NCBI GenBank assembly: GCA_913775265.1
Contig: CAJYJH010000054.1
Span: 62,001 to 126,000 of the forward strand
DNA length: 64,000 nucleotides
Direction of reading: 5' to 3'
From: an uncultured Mucilaginibacter sp.
Lineage (GTDB): Bacteria; Bacteroidota; Bacteroidia; Sphingobacteriales; Sphingobacteriaceae
Under the pieces are notes generated by a model. That model saw only the letters and a program-made list of their open reading frames with translations. It made no database searches and was not told the DNA's origin. Positions 38,696-48,359 of this stretch are shown piece after piece (position 1 is the stretch's first letter; every line of letters starts with the position of its first letter). A program made the position numbers and the translations under genes.

Positions 38696-39334
38696 CTATT
38701 CCCGCTTAAAATGATCTGCTGCTGCTGATGATTGCTTGGACGTAGTTGATGAAAAAACTTTCATCTCCGGGAAAAAGTTTTTCTCAATTAATAAAACCAT
38801 CGTTCCGGCAAGGTCTCGTAAAGCTGTACCGCTTAGGTTGTTGCTCTTCATGTTATAAATGTAACTGTCTCCAAATGTGATGGCTACTTGCGATGCCTGA
38901 TCGCGTACTGATAAAGGGTGATTACAAAAGTGGGAGAAGTTTAGAATCACAAACTCATTTCGGTTATTATTTAAAAAGCTTTTAGTGTCGTTAAATATAT
39001 CATCCAGCTTTCCACCCCAGCAGCCTCCTTTAGATTCTTTCATGCAAACAGCCGGTGCATAAACTACCGTCAAAAACACATAAGCGAATATCAAACATCC
39101 TGACACCTCCTTTAAGTTGTTCACTGGCATTGAAGAGTTGCGTTAGCATATTGCATTTGTTTACATATCGTTTGTAGCGGCTCCAAACACCGATAAGCAT
39201 AGATATACCTGCATCATGTGTCCCCGGAATTATTTTCCTGCCTTAATAAATTGGTTGCCTTGATTGCAGGCCTTGCGCAAAGCTCTTAATATACGAACTG
39301 ATGAGCAGGAACAGGTAAATAGTAATTTAGGCAT
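38696..39334 (-). pseudogene. Frameshifted remnant of a PI-PLC X-domain protein
   Basis: Reading the minus strand in three successive frames gives one recognisable phosphatidylinositol-specific phospholipase C X domain. The first frame starts near 39334. The second carries IPGTHDAG (catalytic-type His) and QLKGGVRMFDIRL (conserved Arg), then LHE (second His). The third, open from 39130 to 38696, carries the SFLNNNRNEFVILNFSHF block. The first shift is at a four-A run near 39233-39236, where one extra A would restore the frame. The second is near 39031-39044. The last frame alone (144 aa) has no sensible start or signal peptide. A stop and another frame change are suggested beyond 38696. The gene is therefore dead, unless the shifts are sequencing errors. 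Intact relatives act on membrane or GPI lipids; nothing links it to the glycan genes. Confidence 0.75.
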
Positions 39335-39567
39335 AGTTTTAAAGCAAATACTTTTATACCCAAGTAGTTTTAGTTTGTTTGTTGCCCAACTATTTACAAC
39401 CACGGGTTAACATCAGTTTCGGCAGCTAAATGAACATTTGGCTCATCAAATTGACAAATTATATAGTCTATAATGCAAATCCAGTTATAGATTTGATGAT
39501 TGGCCTGGGTATATATTTTATATAATGACCCAAATTAAAAGCTAAACAATAACTGGTAAACTCAATA

Positions 39568-42177
39568 ATGAAAGCGCTATTTGTTTTTTTTACTATTTGG
39601 CTTACTATACCTGTTTTCGGGCAGTCGTATCGGTCGCATATTATAAAATCAGATCGCCTTTCCGTTCGGCTTTCCGAAGGCGTTTTAGACATAATCCCGT
39701 TGTGTGAAAAGGCTGTGCGAATACAATACCATCACGGTGCGATTGAAGAAACGCAGGAATTGGTATTTGTAAACAAAATCACCGCACCCCAATTTAAAGT
39801 CACCGTAACACCATCAGCAATTAAAATAAACACGCGAGAGCTTAGCGTGAGCCTGACAAAAACGAGTGGAGCTCTATCTTTCTCAAACACCAGCGGTAAA
39901 GTGTTCTTGCAGGAAAAGCCAGATAGTCGCAAATTGACACACGGTAATATTCAGGGAGAGCCATGCTTTACAGCCGAACAAAGTTTTGTTTCATCTCCGG
40001 ATGAAACACTGCTGGGTTTAGGGCAGTTTCAGGACGGTATCTTCAATCTATTGAATGTTAGCCGTAAACTCACACAGGTAAACACGCAGATTGCTATTCC
40101 TTTTTTATACTCCAACAAAAACTACGGTGTTTTATGGTATCAGTATGGGCTAACGTATTATAATCCGTCAGACAGTGTTGTTGCACTAACAAAAAAAGAT
40201 TCTGTTACCGATGGTAAAGCCGAGGTAGAGGTAACCACAACGGCTGGTACGCAAAAGGTATCACAGCAACAGGCACTTTACCAAGGTAATTTTAAACTGG
40301 ACCGTGCAGGTGCTTTTTCGTTTCTTTTAGATTTAGGCGATATGGATAACCGGCACTTGCTGGTAATTGACGGCAAGCCGGTAATAGATCAATCTAACCT
40401 GTGGCTCCCGCCCGCAGTAGGGAAGATTGTGAATTTAGAGGCTGGTATACATACTGTGCAAGTGTTGTGTAAAGCAAGCAATAAACCTAAACTTACATGG
40501 AAACCTGCTGATAATGTGACCACCTTTAGGTCGCCCAATGCAAAAGCGTTGGATTATACAGTGTTTAATGGTGCAAATGCAGACGAGGTAATAGGTAACT
40601 ATCGTAATTTATCTGGCAAGGTGCCTATGCTGCCATTATGGGCTTATGGCTTTTGGCAATGCCGTGAGCGTTATACATCCGGAAATCATTTGGTTGAAAC
40701 TGTGAAGGAATTCAGGAAGCGCAATCTGCCTATGGATGTGATTGTACAGGATTGGCAGTATTGGGGTAAGTATGGTTGGGGCGTACCTAAGTTTGATGAG
40801 ACCAATTACCCTGATCCGCAAAAGTTTATTGGCGAACTGCACCAGCAACACGCACGTTTATCCGTTTCTGTTTGGGAAAACCTGGACAAACGCTCTGAGG
40901 TAGCTAAACCTTACATTGATCAAAACTTTTACATTGCTAATAGCCCTTGGATTGACATTTTCAATCCGGCAACGCAGAAAACGCATTGGAACGCGCTCAA
41001 CAAAAATTTGTTTGCTTACGGGGTAGACTCCTGGTGGATGGATGCTACCGAGCCTGAAAATGATGCCCTTGCCGGTAAGAAAACTTATTTAGGACCGGGA
41101 GATTTTTACAGGCTTGTGTATCCTTTGTTTGTAAGTAAAGCTGTCTATGATGGGCAGCGGCAAACCGACCCGCAAAAACGGGTAGCTATTTTAACGCGTT
41201 CGGCTTTCGCCGGGCAGCAGCGATATGGCACCATTAACTGGTCCGGAGACATTGGCTGGGACTGGGATGCATATAAAAGACAAATTGTGGCCGGCTTAAA
41301 TTACAGCATGACCGGCATGCCATATTGGACAACTGACATAGGCGGCTTTTTCCGTCCGGGGCGTTCTCAATATACCGACGAAAAATACCATGACCTGCTG
41401 ATGCGCTGGTTTCAGTGGGGAGCGTTTAATCCAATTTTCAGGATACACGGCTACCAGTCAGAAACTGAACCCTGGAAATATGGCGAAAGGGTAGAGAACC
41501 AGATGCGCAGTATCCTTAACCAACGCTACCAACTGCTGCCTTATATTTATTCTACCGCCTGGCAGGTGTCACATCATAATTCTACCATGATGCGGCCGCT
41601 GGTGATGGATTTCGCGTCCGACAATAAAGCTGTAAACCAGCCTTATGAATATATGTTTGGCCAATCTATGCTTATTGCGCCGGTTACTGAGCCAGGCGTT
41701 ACGCAACAGGATGTCTACCTGCCTAAAGCTAAAGCATGGTATAGTTGGTATACCGGACAAAAATATACCGGAGGCCAATTAATTAAAGCTGATGCTGTTA
41801 ACAAAATTCCAGTTTTCATAAAAGCCGGTTCTATTATTCCCGTCGGACCAACGATGCAATACGCCGGGCAAAAGCGGGCCGATACGCTGGAAATTAGAAT
41901 ATACGCCGGTGCTAACGGCAGTTTTACTTTATACGAAGATGAAGGCGATAATTATAATTACGAGAAAGGATTGTATAATACTATTCGTTTTTCGTGGAAT
42001 GATATTGATAAAAAGTTGGTTATTCAACCACTCCCTGGTAGACATTTTCCGGGGCGGCTAAGCAACCGTGTGTTTTCGGTGCGTTTAATTAATGGCAGAA
42101 GTAAACAGAAATCTAAATCATCAAATTCCATTGATATTAAATATTCAGGGGAAGAGCTAACTACAAAACTGAAATAG
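39568..42177 (+). CDS. GH31 alpha-xylosidase-like enzyme with inserted PA14 domain
   Basis: This 869-aa exported family 31 enzyme has a signal peptide ending VFGQ, the N-terminal beta-sandwich, a PA14 domain at about residues 225-320 inserted before the barrel, and the catalytic barrel. The nucleophile is Asp492 in WWMDATEPE and the acid/base Asp561 is in WSGDIGWDW. A C-terminal beta-domain with LYEDEGDNYNYEKG follows. A PA14 insert at this position is characteristic of xyloglucan-active alpha-xylosidases such as those of Cellvibrio and Bacteroides ovatus. It stands alone between a pseudogene and the tandem SusCD locus, and its action on xyloglucan oligosaccharides would fit the GH2 and GH43 further on. 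Alpha-glucosidase activity cannot be excluded. Confidence 0.9.
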   Translation: MKALFVFFTIWLTIPVFGQSYRSHIIKSDRLSVRLSEGVLDIIPLCEKAVRIQYHHGAIEETQELVFVNKITAPQFKVTVTPSAIKINTRELSVSLTKTSGALSFSNTSGKVFLQEKPDSRKLTHGNIQGEPCFTAEQSFVSSPDETLLGLGQFQDGIFNLLNVSRKLTQVNTQIAIPFLYSNKNYGVLWYQYGLTYYNPSDSVVALTKKDSVTDGKAEVEVTTTAGTQKVSQQQALYQGNFKLDRAGAFSFLLDLGDMDNRHLLVIDGKPVIDQSNLWLPPAVGKIVNLEAGIHTVQVLCKASNKPKLTWKPADNVTTFRSPNAKALDYTVFNGANADEVIGNYRNLSGKVPMLPLWAYGFWQCRERYTSGNHLVETVKEFRKRNLPMDVIVQDWQYWGKYGWGVPKFDETNYPDPQKFIGELHQQHARLSVSVWENLDKRSEVAKPYIDQNFYIANSPWIDIFNPATQKTHWNALNKNLFAYGVDSWWMDATEPENDALAGKKTYLGPGDFYRLVYPLFVSKAVYDGQRQTDPQKRVAILTRSAFAGQQRYGTINWSGDIGWDWDAYKRQIVAGLNYSMTGMPYWTTDIGGFFRPGRSQYTDEKYHDLLMRWFQWGAFNPIFRIHGYQSETEPWKYGERVENQMRSILNQRYQLLPYIYSTAWQVSHHNSTMMRPLVMDFASDNKAVNQPYEYMFGQSMLIAPVTEPGVTQQDVYLPKAKAWYSWYTGQKYTGGQLIKADAVNKIPVFIKAGSIIPVGPTMQYAGQKRADTLEIRIYAGANGSFTLYEDEGDNYNYEKGLYNTIRFSWNDIDKKLVIQPLPGRHFPGRLSNRVFSVRLINGRSKQKSKSSNSIDIKYSGEELTTKLK

Positions 42178-42255
42178 ATATAAAGATAAGCTATTGTCTC
42201 ACCGTTGTTGCATTGCTGTAGTATCCATTAAATAAATATCATAGTTTAAGATTTG

Positions 42256-42284
42256 AGAGGCTCAGTTGCTATGCGACGGCCTCT
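42256..42284 (+). terminator. Weak terminator after GH31
   Basis: A 6-bp stem (42256-42261 with 42279-42284) with a 17-base loop runs into a tract of T residues. The stem is short, but the T tract and position about 80 bases after the stop support a terminator. Confidence 0.5.
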
Positions 42285-42937
42285 TTTTTTGTTACTCCTT
42301 TTTGGTATTGTAGCTGAGTCACCAATCGCAGATCAACTCCTTTTATCAACCATCCAATAACCTCTAAAATAAGTTTAAACTCGATTGACTGATAATTTTG
42401 TACCGGCCAATCTGATGATGTGCTAAGCCTTTGGTGCGCTTAAACATCATTGCTATTCGACTGAACATTAAGATGATTTAATAAAATTCAATTTAACAAT
42501 TGTATAAATCTAAAACTCGATTGTAATCGATTGAAATCGTTAAAAAAGCCTCTTTTTAAACAAACGGATAATAGAATTAAACAATTGTACACTTGCAAAA
42601 TGGTGTACAAACATAGCTTTGGAATACTAATTTATTGCATCACAATCAAAAGTTCATTTGGTTTGATGCCAACCAATTATAACTGTATTATTTGTTTCTT
42701 ACTGAGCTGTTCAGGCAGCTGATAAGCGTTTGTCGAATATTTGATTGTAAGGCTAAATCTTATAAAAAGGTTCAACTATATGATTTGAAGAAGCCTCGTT
42801 GACTTGACTAAATGCGTGTCGCTACAAATACTATAATTACTCAAAGCAAATTGCTTTTTGACTTGAATTTCGAACCAATATTATACACCATATAAACCAA
42901 AGAAGAAGATGAAAGCACCCACCTAATCTATCACTAT

Positions 42938-42962
42938 ACCGGCTGATCAGTTGATCGCCGGT
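42938..42962. promoter_or_regulatory. Bulged hairpin in the SusCD upstream region
   Basis: The outer arms 42938-42943 and 42957-42962 (ACCGGC/GCCGGT) pair perfectly, and the inner GATC segments pair with one bulged T. It has no T tract in either direction, so it is more likely an RNA structure or the remains of an old terminator. Function is unknown. Confidence 0.35.
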
Positions 42963-43182
42963 TACTATCAAAAAAAATACTCACAACATAAATTAACAAG
43001 TATGAAAAGATGTTTACCTACGCTAACAACGTCTCTAAAAGCTGCCCAAACCTGGGAAGGATCTATCGGAGAAGTATCAGTAGTATGGTAATATGGTAAA
43101 CAATACTAGCAAGTAATCTCAGTGATATTAATGATAGTCACACTTTAAGTGAGATAAGCTGAGCTGCGAGGCTGTAATGAAG

Positions 43183-43207
43183 CAATTAATTAATATGCTA
43201 TTAATTG
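43183..43207. promoter_or_regulatory. Inverted repeat upstream of tandem SusCD operon
   Basis: CAATTAAT and ATTAATTG are perfect 8-bp inverted arms with a 9-base spacer, 72 bases before the SusC start. In AT-rich DNA this can arise by chance, but the position is suitable for a regulator site. Confidence 0.3.
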
Positions 43208-43278
43208 TACTGAAGCTTAGCCCCGTAGCAGATATATAACCATTTTAATAAACCAACTATTCATTATTCTCAAGAAAA

Positions 43279-46200
43279 ATGATAATTAATCCTAAAAAGC
43301 GATATGCGGGATATCTATTCCTGCTGTTGTCGATGCTTTTTGCAGTGACGTCAACATATGCGCAGAACAATGTAACCATAAGGGGTACGGTTACCGAAAA
43401 AAACGGCGATCCAGTGATTGGTGCTGTAATTTCTACAAAGGGAAGTAACCCACGCAGAACTATAGCTGATAAGGACGGAAAGTTTTCGTTAAGCGTGCCT
43501 AACGGCAATAATGTAGTACTGGTAGTTTCTTTTTTAGGTATGATAACCAAAGAGGTACCAGCCACTCCGGGTACGCCAGTAACTGTAACGCTCGAAAGCG
43601 AAACCAGGAACATGAGTGAAGTAGTAGTGGTAGGCTACGGACAGCAAAAAAAGGCCAGTGTGGTTGGTGCAATTGTGCAAACTACCGGTAAGGTGCTTGA
43701 ACGTACGGGCGGTGTAACTAACCTGGGTATGGCATTAACCGGTAATTTGCCTGGTTTGGTAACTCAGTCATCTTCGGGCCAGCCTGGCGGCGAGGATCCG
43801 CAAATCACTATTCGTGGCGGAAGCTCATGGAATAACAGCTCAGCGCTGGTACTCGTAGATGGTATTGAGCGTTCCATCAGTGCGCTGGATATATCTTCGG
43901 TAGAAAGTATTTCAGTTTTAAAAGATGCATCGGCCACGGCAGTGTATGGTGTACGTGGTGCAAACGGTGTAATTTTAGTAACAACCAAAAAAGGTGTTGA
44001 AGGCAAACCGCAGATACAGTTTCGCTCAAACGTTACTACTAAAATAGCCTCTAAGTTACCTCAAAAGTATGATTCATTCGATGCCTTAAGTCTAAGAAAT
44101 CAGTTTATAGAAAGAGAATCTATAGTGGACCAAAGTGTATGGGCTGCCTACTTACCAGCGTCTATTATTGATAAATACCGTAATCCGGCTAATGCTACAG
44201 AACGCGAACGATATCCAAACGTAGATTGGGAAAAGGAGTTGTTTAAGGACAAGGCCATGTCTTACAACACATCGATTAATGTATCGGGCGGTTCCAAATT
44301 TGTGAATTATTTCGCGGGGATAGACTTGGTAAAAGAAGGCGATTTGTTTAAAACATTTCAAAATAACCGGGGCTATAAACCGGGTTTTGGTTACACCCGT
44401 ACCAATTTCCGAAGCAATCTCGACTTCAATTTAACCAAAACAACTACTTTTTCTACCAAGCTATTTGGTTCGAAGGGTGTTCGTAAACTGCCTTATGGGC
44501 TTACCGATGGCGATGGTGCGTATTGGTCTTCTGCTTACCGCACCGCACCGGATACTTTTCAGGCAATTTACTCTGATGGATCTTATGGTTGGTATCCGAC
44601 TTCTACTCAAGATCAGCCAAATGCTGCTTTCTGGCTGGCATACTCGGGTATTGAAGAGCGTACAGCCACCCAGCTTACCACCGATTTTATCTTGAACCAA
44701 AGGTTAGATATGTTAACTAAGGGACTTAGTTTTAGGTCGAGCATATCATTAGATAATAGTTTTTTAGAAAGAAACCGCGGTATTGATGACCGTTTCAATA
44801 CAGCACAGCGTAAGTGGATCAGCCCATCAACCGGTTTACCTGCGTTCGAAGTTTCTCCTATTGTTGCAGGCTCTCAGGTAGACTTTAGCGATCCCGTATC
44901 GTGGCAGGTTAACCCGGGCGCGGTAGATAAAAATGCTGTCTTCAGGCAAATGAATTACCAGATAGGTTTAAATTACAACCGCAGCTTCGGTGTGCATGAG
45001 GTAACCGGTTTGGCGCTTTTGCAACGTAACCGCCGTACAACCGGCAGCGATTTTGCAAGTTTTCGTGAGGATTGGGTTTTCAGAGCTACTTATGCTTACA
45101 AAAGCAGGTACTTTTTTGAAACCAACGGCGCATACAACGGCTCTGAAAAATTTGGACCTGATAATCGTTTTGCTTTCTTTCCTTCATTATCGGCGGGATG
45201 GAATATCGCTCAGGAGCCTTTCATGAAGAATGTGAAATTTATCGACAATCTTAAATTTCGCGGTTCTTGGGGTAGAATTGGTGATGATGCTATTGGTATT
45301 GGCGGCCGCTTTACATTCCGCGATTCATATTTATATGGAGGCAATGCACAGTTGGCAACTAACCAGCCGGTTAATACACCTCAATATTCACCCTACACTA
45401 TTTATCGTCAGGGAGTTTTAGGCAATCCAGATATTTCATGGGAAACTTCAGAAAAGCGAAATTTAGGCGCTGATTATAGTTTTTTCAGGGGGCAAATATC
45501 AGGTAGTGTAGATGTTTTTAACGATAGGCGTACAGGAATTGTTATTGCTGGCAATGGCCGTGCAATACCTACGTTTTACGGATTTGTAAACAGTGCTCCC
45601 AGCGTAAATCTGGGAGAGGTTAAAACCAACGGTTATGAGATTCAGCTTAATTTAACCCACTCTTTTAGCAATAACATTCGTGTTTATGCAAATACAGCTG
45701 TTACCCATGCAAAAAATAAAACCATTTTCCGTGATGACAGGGAATTAACTCCTGCTTATCAACAGAGAGCTGGTTACGCAATAGGTCAATCAAATACTTT
45801 TATTGACAAAGGCTTCATCAACAGTTGGGATGACCTTTACGGAAGCACTACCCGAGATGCCAGCAACCAGAACAAGCTGCCGGGTGATTACAACATTATT
45901 GATTTTAATGCCGATGGTGTCATTAACGCTAACGATTCGGCTCCCTACGGCTTTACAGGTAACCCTCAAAATACATACAATGCCACCATTGGTTTTGAAT
46001 GGAAACGCTTAAGCCTATTCGTTCAGTTTTATGGCGTCAATAATGTAACGCGTCAAATACAATTCAACAATTTTCAAGGTTCAAGTAACGTGATTTTTGT
46101 TGAGCGCCCGTACTACGCTGCTAAAACCGGAGAAGGCGATGTGCCATTGCCAAGATACTCTGTACAAAATGCTTCTGGCGCTAACGGTACCCGCTATTAT

Positions 46201-46437
46201 TATGATGGCTCGTATATGCGTTTAAAGAATGCCGAGATAGGATACACTCTACCTGTAAATTATATCAAAAAAATTGGTCTAAAAACCTGCCGCTTATATG
46301 TAAACGGCAACAATTTACTGTTGTGGACCAAAATGCCTGATGACCGTGAGTCTAATTTTAGCGGTGCAGGCGATGGTAGTAACGGTGCATATCCAACCGT
46401 AAGGCGCTTTAACGTAGGTATTGATATTACCTTGTAA
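43279..46437 (+). CDS. SusC/RagA TonB-linked outer-membrane receptor (first of tandem pair)
   Basis: This full-length SusC (1052 aa) has a signal peptide ending STYAQ (about residue 29), a carboxypeptidase-regulatory-like domain (about 32-110), the TonB-box region VVVVGYGQQKKASVVG, and a plug with VLVDGIERSI and SVLKDASATAVYG. A large barrel ends in the usual short aromatic-rich strand. It opens a five-gene run of SusC, SusD, SusC, SusD and DUF1735 lipoprotein, with 11 to 36 bases between genes. This is the order of the xusABCDE genes of Prevotella and Bacteroides xylan loci, which makes a xylan-type substrate likely, though not certain. Confidence 0.95.
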   Translation: MIINPKKRYAGYLFLLLSMLFAVTSTYAQNNVTIRGTVTEKNGDPVIGAVISTKGSNPRRTIADKDGKFSLSVPNGNNVVLVVSFLGMITKEVPATPGTPVTVTLESETRNMSEVVVVGYGQQKKASVVGAIVQTTGKVLERTGGVTNLGMALTGNLPGLVTQSSSGQPGGEDPQITIRGGSSWNNSSALVLVDGIERSISALDISSVESISVLKDASATAVYGVRGANGVILVTTKKGVEGKPQIQFRSNVTTKIASKLPQKYDSFDALSLRNQFIERESIVDQSVWAAYLPASIIDKYRNPANATERERYPNVDWEKELFKDKAMSYNTSINVSGGSKFVNYFAGIDLVKEGDLFKTFQNNRGYKPGFGYTRTNFRSNLDFNLTKTTTFSTKLFGSKGVRKLPYGLTDGDGAYWSSAYRTAPDTFQAIYSDGSYGWYPTSTQDQPNAAFWLAYSGIEERTATQLTTDFILNQRLDMLTKGLSFRSSISLDNSFLERNRGIDDRFNTAQRKWISPSTGLPAFEVSPIVAGSQVDFSDPVSWQVNPGAVDKNAVFRQMNYQIGLNYNRSFGVHEVTGLALLQRNRRTTGSDFASFREDWVFRATYAYKSRYFFETNGAYNGSEKFGPDNRFAFFPSLSAGWNIAQEPFMKNVKFIDNLKFRGSWGRIGDDAIGIGGRFTFRDSYLYGGNAQLATNQPVNTPQYSPYTIYRQGVLGNPDISWETSEKRNLGADYSFFRGQISGSVDVFNDRRTGIVIAGNGRAIPTFYGFVNSAPSVNLGEVKTNGYEIQLNLTHSFSNNIRVYANTAVTHAKNKTIFRDDRELTPAYQQRAGYAIGQSNTFIDKGFINSWDDLYGSTTRDASNQNKLPGDYNIIDFNADGVINANDSAPYGFTGNPQNTYNATIGFEWKRLSLFVQFYGVNNVTRQIQFNNFQGSSNVIFVERPYYAAKTGEGDVPLPRYSVQNASGANGTRYYYDGSYMRLKNAEIGYTLPVNYIKKIGLKTCRLYVNGNNLLLWTKMPDDRESNFSGAGDGSNGAYPTVRRFNVGIDITL

Positions 46438-46448
46438 ATTTCTTAAAG

Positions 46449-48341
46449 ATGAAAAAATTATTTACAAAAATACTGTTGCCTTTGATGATTGTGTTGGGCA
46501 CAGGTGCACTAAGTTCGTGCAAAAAATATCTGGAAAGATCTCCTTTAACTGATATCAAGGAAACTGATCCTTACAAAAACTTTCGCAACTTTCAGGGTTT
46601 TACCGAAGAGATTTATAATTGTATACCGCTATTAAGCGTAAATCAGAATCATAATTCAATTAACCTTGGCGAAGATGAGTTCTGGAACCCTCTTGAACAA
46701 CGCCTTATCTCTTATCATATTGATAATGGTAATTATTTTGCCTTTAACCAGGTTTTTTATACGTTTTTAGGCACTGATGGATCTGGTGCTTCCAACGTTG
46801 ATCCTACCAACAAAGGTAATTTATGGGGCTTGTGCTGGTATGGTATCCGAAAGGCCAATCTTGGCTTGGCCAACCTTGATAAAATGACCGATGCTACCCA
46901 GGAAGAGAAAGATTTAATAGCCGGCCAGCTTTATTTTTTCAGGGGCTTTCTTCATTTCCAGGTAATGCAATACTGGGGTGGCTTAGCTTATATAGACCAG
47001 GTGGTACCTACCAACAACGTTATTAAATTTCCACGTTTAAGTTATCAGGCTACAGCCGACAAGGTTGCGGCCGATTTAAAGAAAGCATCGGAGTTGTTGC
47101 CTTCAAACTGGGACGAGACAACTGCAGGTAAACAAACTTTGGGTAACAATAACGATCGCATTAACAAGTGGATGGCATTAGGGTTTTTGGATAAAAATTA
47201 CCTGTTTGCCGGTAGCCCGCTCATGAACCGCGAATCAACCGGGAGTAGTACCTATAACGCAGATTACTGTAAAAAGGCAGCCGATGTGTTTGCGCAACTG
47301 CTGCAGAGCGCAGAGTCTACCCAGCGTTATGAGTTAGCTCCTTATTCACAGATCCGGGATATACTTTACACCTGGAATAAAGGTGGTCTGGTTCCGGGTT
47401 TAAAGGAAAATATCATGCACGAAAACATGGCAGGCGTCAATTTTCGCTGGCGTCGCAACCAGGTAAATGATTACCGTCCTTTGGTTATTCATCCTACTGG
47501 TATTAAAGTTTACCCTACTGCTAATTACGCAGACTATTATGGCATGGCCAATGGATTACCTATTCCTGATGCTGAAAAAGCAGATGCTGAGAGTGGTTAT
47601 GACCCGGAGTATCCATGGCGCAACCGCGACCCCCGCTTTTATAATGATATTTTGATTGATGGCGAAAAATGCGTTACCAATGGAGGGGCTGTTGGTAATA
47701 ATGAGTTCAGGCAGTATGCAAGTTTATTTACCAATGGCTTAATGCGCACCTCTGATGGTAACAATAAGGTTTGGACCGGGTACATGAACTCTAAAGTGGT
47801 TGCCAAGAACATGAACGACGTGGAGGGTCTCGCTTTGATCGAAAATAACACATTTGCGTTAAGCTTAATGCGGTTGGCCGACGTGTATTTGATGTATGCT
47901 GAGGCTGCTGCCAACGGTTACGGCACACCTCAGAGTACTGCTCCCGGATATTCATTAACAGCTGTAGCTGCGGTAAATAAAGTGCGTGCCCGTGCCGGTA
48001 TGCCTGGTATAAATGCTAAATTTTTAGGATCAACTACCAGTTTTATGAGCGAACTGCGCCGCGAAAGAGCAGTAGAGTTGTCATTTGAAGGCCACCGGTT
48101 TAACGACTTACGCCGCTGGTTGTTGTTGACACAGCGCCCGTACACGCAAAAGAAAGCTATCGAGTTTGACCGTGCTCTTACAAATGCCCAGGTTTACGCA
48201 GATCCAAGAAATGCAAGGGTAAGAAATTTCAGGGAAACGGTTCTATTTGAAAGGCAGTTTACAGATCGTCATTACTGGTTACCTTTCTTAAGAGATGACG
48301 TGAACACTTATGCTGAGTTTAAACAGAATCCGGGTTGGTAA
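46449..48341 (+). CDS. SusD/RagB-family lipoprotein (first of tandem pair)
   Basis: This SusD-like lipoprotein (630 aa) has a lipobox ending LSSC at about residue 24, followed by KKYLERSPLTDI. The N-terminal TPR-like region and the C-terminal SusD_RagB region (RRERAVELSFEGHRFNDLRRW near residue 537, shown here in part) are typical. It starts 11 bases after its SusC partner and is followed after 18 bases by the second SusC. It should provide the surface binding lid for the first transporter. Confidence 0.94.
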   Translation: MKKLFTKILLPLMIVLGTGALSSCKKYLERSPLTDIKETDPYKNFRNFQGFTEEIYNCIPLLSVNQNHNSINLGEDEFWNPLEQRLISYHIDNGNYFAFNQVFYTFLGTDGSGASNVDPTNKGNLWGLCWYGIRKANLGLANLDKMTDATQEEKDLIAGQLYFFRGFLHFQVMQYWGGLAYIDQVVPTNNVIKFPRLSYQATADKVAADLKKASELLPSNWDETTAGKQTLGNNNDRINKWMALGFLDKNYLFAGSPLMNRESTGSSTYNADYCKKAADVFAQLLQSAESTQRYELAPYSQIRDILYTWNKGGLVPGLKENIMHENMAGVNFRWRRNQVNDYRPLVIHPTGIKVYPTANYADYYGMANGLPIPDAEKADAESGYDPEYPWRNRDPRFYNDILIDGEKCVTNGGAVGNNEFRQYASLFTNGLMRTSDGNNKVWTGYMNSKVVAKNMNDVEGLALIENNTFALSLMRLADVYLMYAEAAANGYGTPQSTAPGYSLTAVAAVNKVRARAGMPGINAKFLGSTTSFMSELRRERAVELSFEGHRFNDLRRWLLLTQRPYTQKKAIEFDRALTNAQVYADPRNARVRNFRETVLFERQFTDRHYWLPFLRDDVNTYAEFKQNPGW

Positions 48342-48359
48342 TTTAATTATTCGATAACA

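Larger units (their letters stand above)
42178..43278. other. 1.1-kb intergenic region upstream of the tandem SusCD locus
   Basis: No convincing gene is visible. Contents: a weak terminator near 42256, a bulged hairpin at 42938-42962 and an 8-bp inverted repeat at 43183-43207. The sequence is AT-rich, and short open stretches in it lack family features. It probably holds the promoter and long leader of the SusCD operon, and perhaps a deleted gene. Confidence 0.5.

Noticed and set aside
39452..39475. TTGACA followed by TATAAT before the GH31 gene, resembling a sigma-70 promoter of Proteobacteria.
   Set aside because: The two boxes are only 12 bases apart, and Bacteroidota use a different -33/-7 consensus, so this is probably chance in AT-rich DNA.
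39444..39498. CATCAAAT and ATTTGATG inverted arms upstream of GH31.
   Set aside because: The arms are 39 bases apart and short, in AT-rich DNA; too weak to call a regulatory site.
42531..42722. Open frame of 63 codons in the gap before the tandem SusCD operon.
   Set aside because: The translation has no family feature or sensible composition, overlaps structured AT-rich DNA and has no clear start context.
43002..43091. Very short open frame starting MKRCLPTL in the SusCD leader.
   Set aside because: Only 29 codons, with no lipobox, membrane segment or leader-peptide codon run; no evidence that it is translated.
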